A DNA stretch of 64,000 bases from Bermanella sp049115935 (GTDB lineage Bacteria > Pseudomonadota > Gammaproteobacteria > Pseudomonadales > Oceanobacteraceae). The notes beneath the pieces are model-generated. The model searched no databases. It saw only the letters and a program-made list of their open reading frames with translations, and was not told the origin of the DNA. Both the position numbers and the translations under genes were made by a program. Positions 63,180 to 64,000 of this stretch are shown here, one piece after another (the stretch's first letter is position 1; each line of letters opens with the position of its first letter). The stretch spans positions 25,587 through 89,586 of the forward strand of contig JAGDZK010000041.1 of the NCBI GenBank assembly GCA_049115935.1, in the 5' to 3' direction.

Positions 63180-64000
63180 ATGAGTACTAATTTGAAAGTA
63201 GGTTTAGTGGGCTGGCGCGGTATGGTTGGCTCAGTATTGATGCAGCGTATGCAAGAAGAAGGGGATTTTGATCTTATTCAATCTACCTTCTTTACCACGT
63301 CACAAAAAGGTTTGCCGGCTCCAGACTTTGCTGGCAAAGATGCAGGTTTGTTGGAAGATGCTTTTGATGTTGAGTCGTTAAAAGCGCAAGACGTCATTAT
63401 TACTTGTCAGGGTGGTGATTACACAAAAGAAGTGTACCCAAAACTACGTGCAGCGGGTTGGGAAGGCTATTGGATTGATGCGGCGTCTTCATTGCGTATG
63501 GATGACAAGGCCATTATCGTTCTAGACCCAGTGAACCAAAATGTCATTGAAAAAGGTCTTGAATCTGGTGTTAAAACCTACGTTGGCGGTAACTGTACAG
63601 TTAGTTTGATGTTGTTAGCGTTGGGTGGTTTGTTCGAGAAAGACTTGGTTGAATGGGTTTCTCCAATGACATACCAAGCAGCGTCAGGTTCTGGTGCCAA
63701 GCACATGCGTGAGCTGATCAGCCAGATGGGTGCTATTCGCGATAATGTTAAGGATCTATTGGATGATCCAGCGTCTGCTATTCTAGAGCTAGATAAGAGC
63801 ACAGCTGAATTTATTCGTAGCAAAGATTACCCGGTTGATCAGTTTGGTGTGCCGTTAGCGGGTAGCTTAATACCTTATATTGATTCTCAATTAGAGTCTG
63901 GTCAAAGCCGCGAAGAGTGGAAAGCTGACGTAGAAGCCAACAAGATCATGGGTACAAGCGAAACGCCAACCCCAATTGACGGTTTGTGTGTACGCGTAGG
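63180..64000 (+). CDS. asd: Aspartate-semialdehyde dehydrogenase, cut by window end
   Basis: The frame from ATG 63180 is open to the last base, so the 3' end is missing (273 of about 370 residues seen). VGLVGWRGMVGSVLMQRM near residue 7 is the nucleotide-binding start of the gammaproteobacterial Asd group, the active-site Cys is in GGNCTVS near 138 and QAASGSGAKHMREL lies near 164. It reduces aspartyl phosphate to the semialdehyde, the branch point to lysine, methionine, threonine and diaminopimelate. AAGGAG lies at the end of leuB, so leuB and asd are translated from one message. Confidence 0.95.
   Translation, partial: MSTNLKVGLVGWRGMVGSVLMQRMQEEGDFDLIQSTFFTTSQKGLPAPDFAGKDAGLLEDAFDVESLKAQDVIITCQGGDYTKEVYPKLRAAGWEGYWIDAASSLRMDDKAIIVLDPVNQNVIEKGLESGVKTYVGGNCTVSLMLLALGGLFEKDLVEWVSPMTYQAASGSGAKHMRELISQMGAIRDNVKDLLDDPASAILELDKSTAEFIRSKDYPVDQFGVPLAGSLIPYIDSQLESGQSREEWKADVEANKIMGTSETPTPIDGLCVRV

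Overview
The window comes from a low-GC (by eye about 42-44 %) gammaproteobacterial chromosome. The gene families (VF530 and DUF2986 small proteins, RIO-type kinase, BASS transporter, several chemoreceptors, leuCDB-asd) fit a marine Oceanospirillales-like heterotroph of the Bermanella/Oleispira/Thalassolituus kind. That placement is an impression from protein style, not a database match. No rRNA, tRNA or CRISPR array was found.

Layout. 0-9.2 kb: end of a LysR gene, a secreted sphingomyelinase, a RIO kinase, a DUF1275/GNAT pair, an ArgO-type exporter, two small conserved genes, a secreted lipase with a secreted protein of unknown function behind it, VF530 and an unlisted 56-aa DUF2986 gene. 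9.2-24.2 kb: a MocR regulator, a ferritin-like 'metal hydrolase' with divergent AraC regulator, an EamA exporter, a quinone-oxidoreductase-like gene, bioA, a REP-associated transposase (RAYT) between its own REPINs, a SPOUT methyltransferase, an NADP oxidoreductase/LysR divergent pair, and argD-argF. 24.2-27.1 kb: the accessory island. It holds three tandem copies of a 140-155 bp repeat, then two integron gene cassettes with one complete attC and no integrase in view. Cassette 1 carries two overlapping genes, a 61-aa membrane peptide and an LPO_1073/Vpar_1526-like protein, that share a GG..STNIQ-type motif. Cassette 2 carries a frameshifted unknown gene.

27.1-33.6 kb: a beta-alanine catabolic cluster (PuuC-like aldehyde dehydrogenase, BauR-like LysR, BauA transaminase, BauC/MmsA dehydrogenase) with a mosaic of two REP families between bauA and bauC. 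33.7-41 kb: two GNATs, a thioesterase, a nitronate-monooxygenase-like flavoprotein, a periplasmic solute-binding protein, an EamA transporter, and clpB behind a good sigma-32 promoter. 41-51 kb: two chemoreceptors flanking an AraC gene and a tight operon of BASS transporter, SDR/epimerase, secreted cytochrome-c/beta-propeller protein and MFS transporter. 51-64 kb: leuA, an Lrp regulator, an M48 membrane protease, ArsH, a lipoprotein, a double-Usp protein, and the LysR-leuCDB-asd cluster, with asd cut by the window end.

Biosynthesis (arginine, biotin, leucine, aspartate-semialdehyde) is chromosomal core. The most unusual content is the integron cassette pair and the REP/RAYT system. The cassette 1 gene pair is the best candidate for an undescribed system, possibly phage defence or a toxin-like function; that function is inference from genomic context and motif architecture only.
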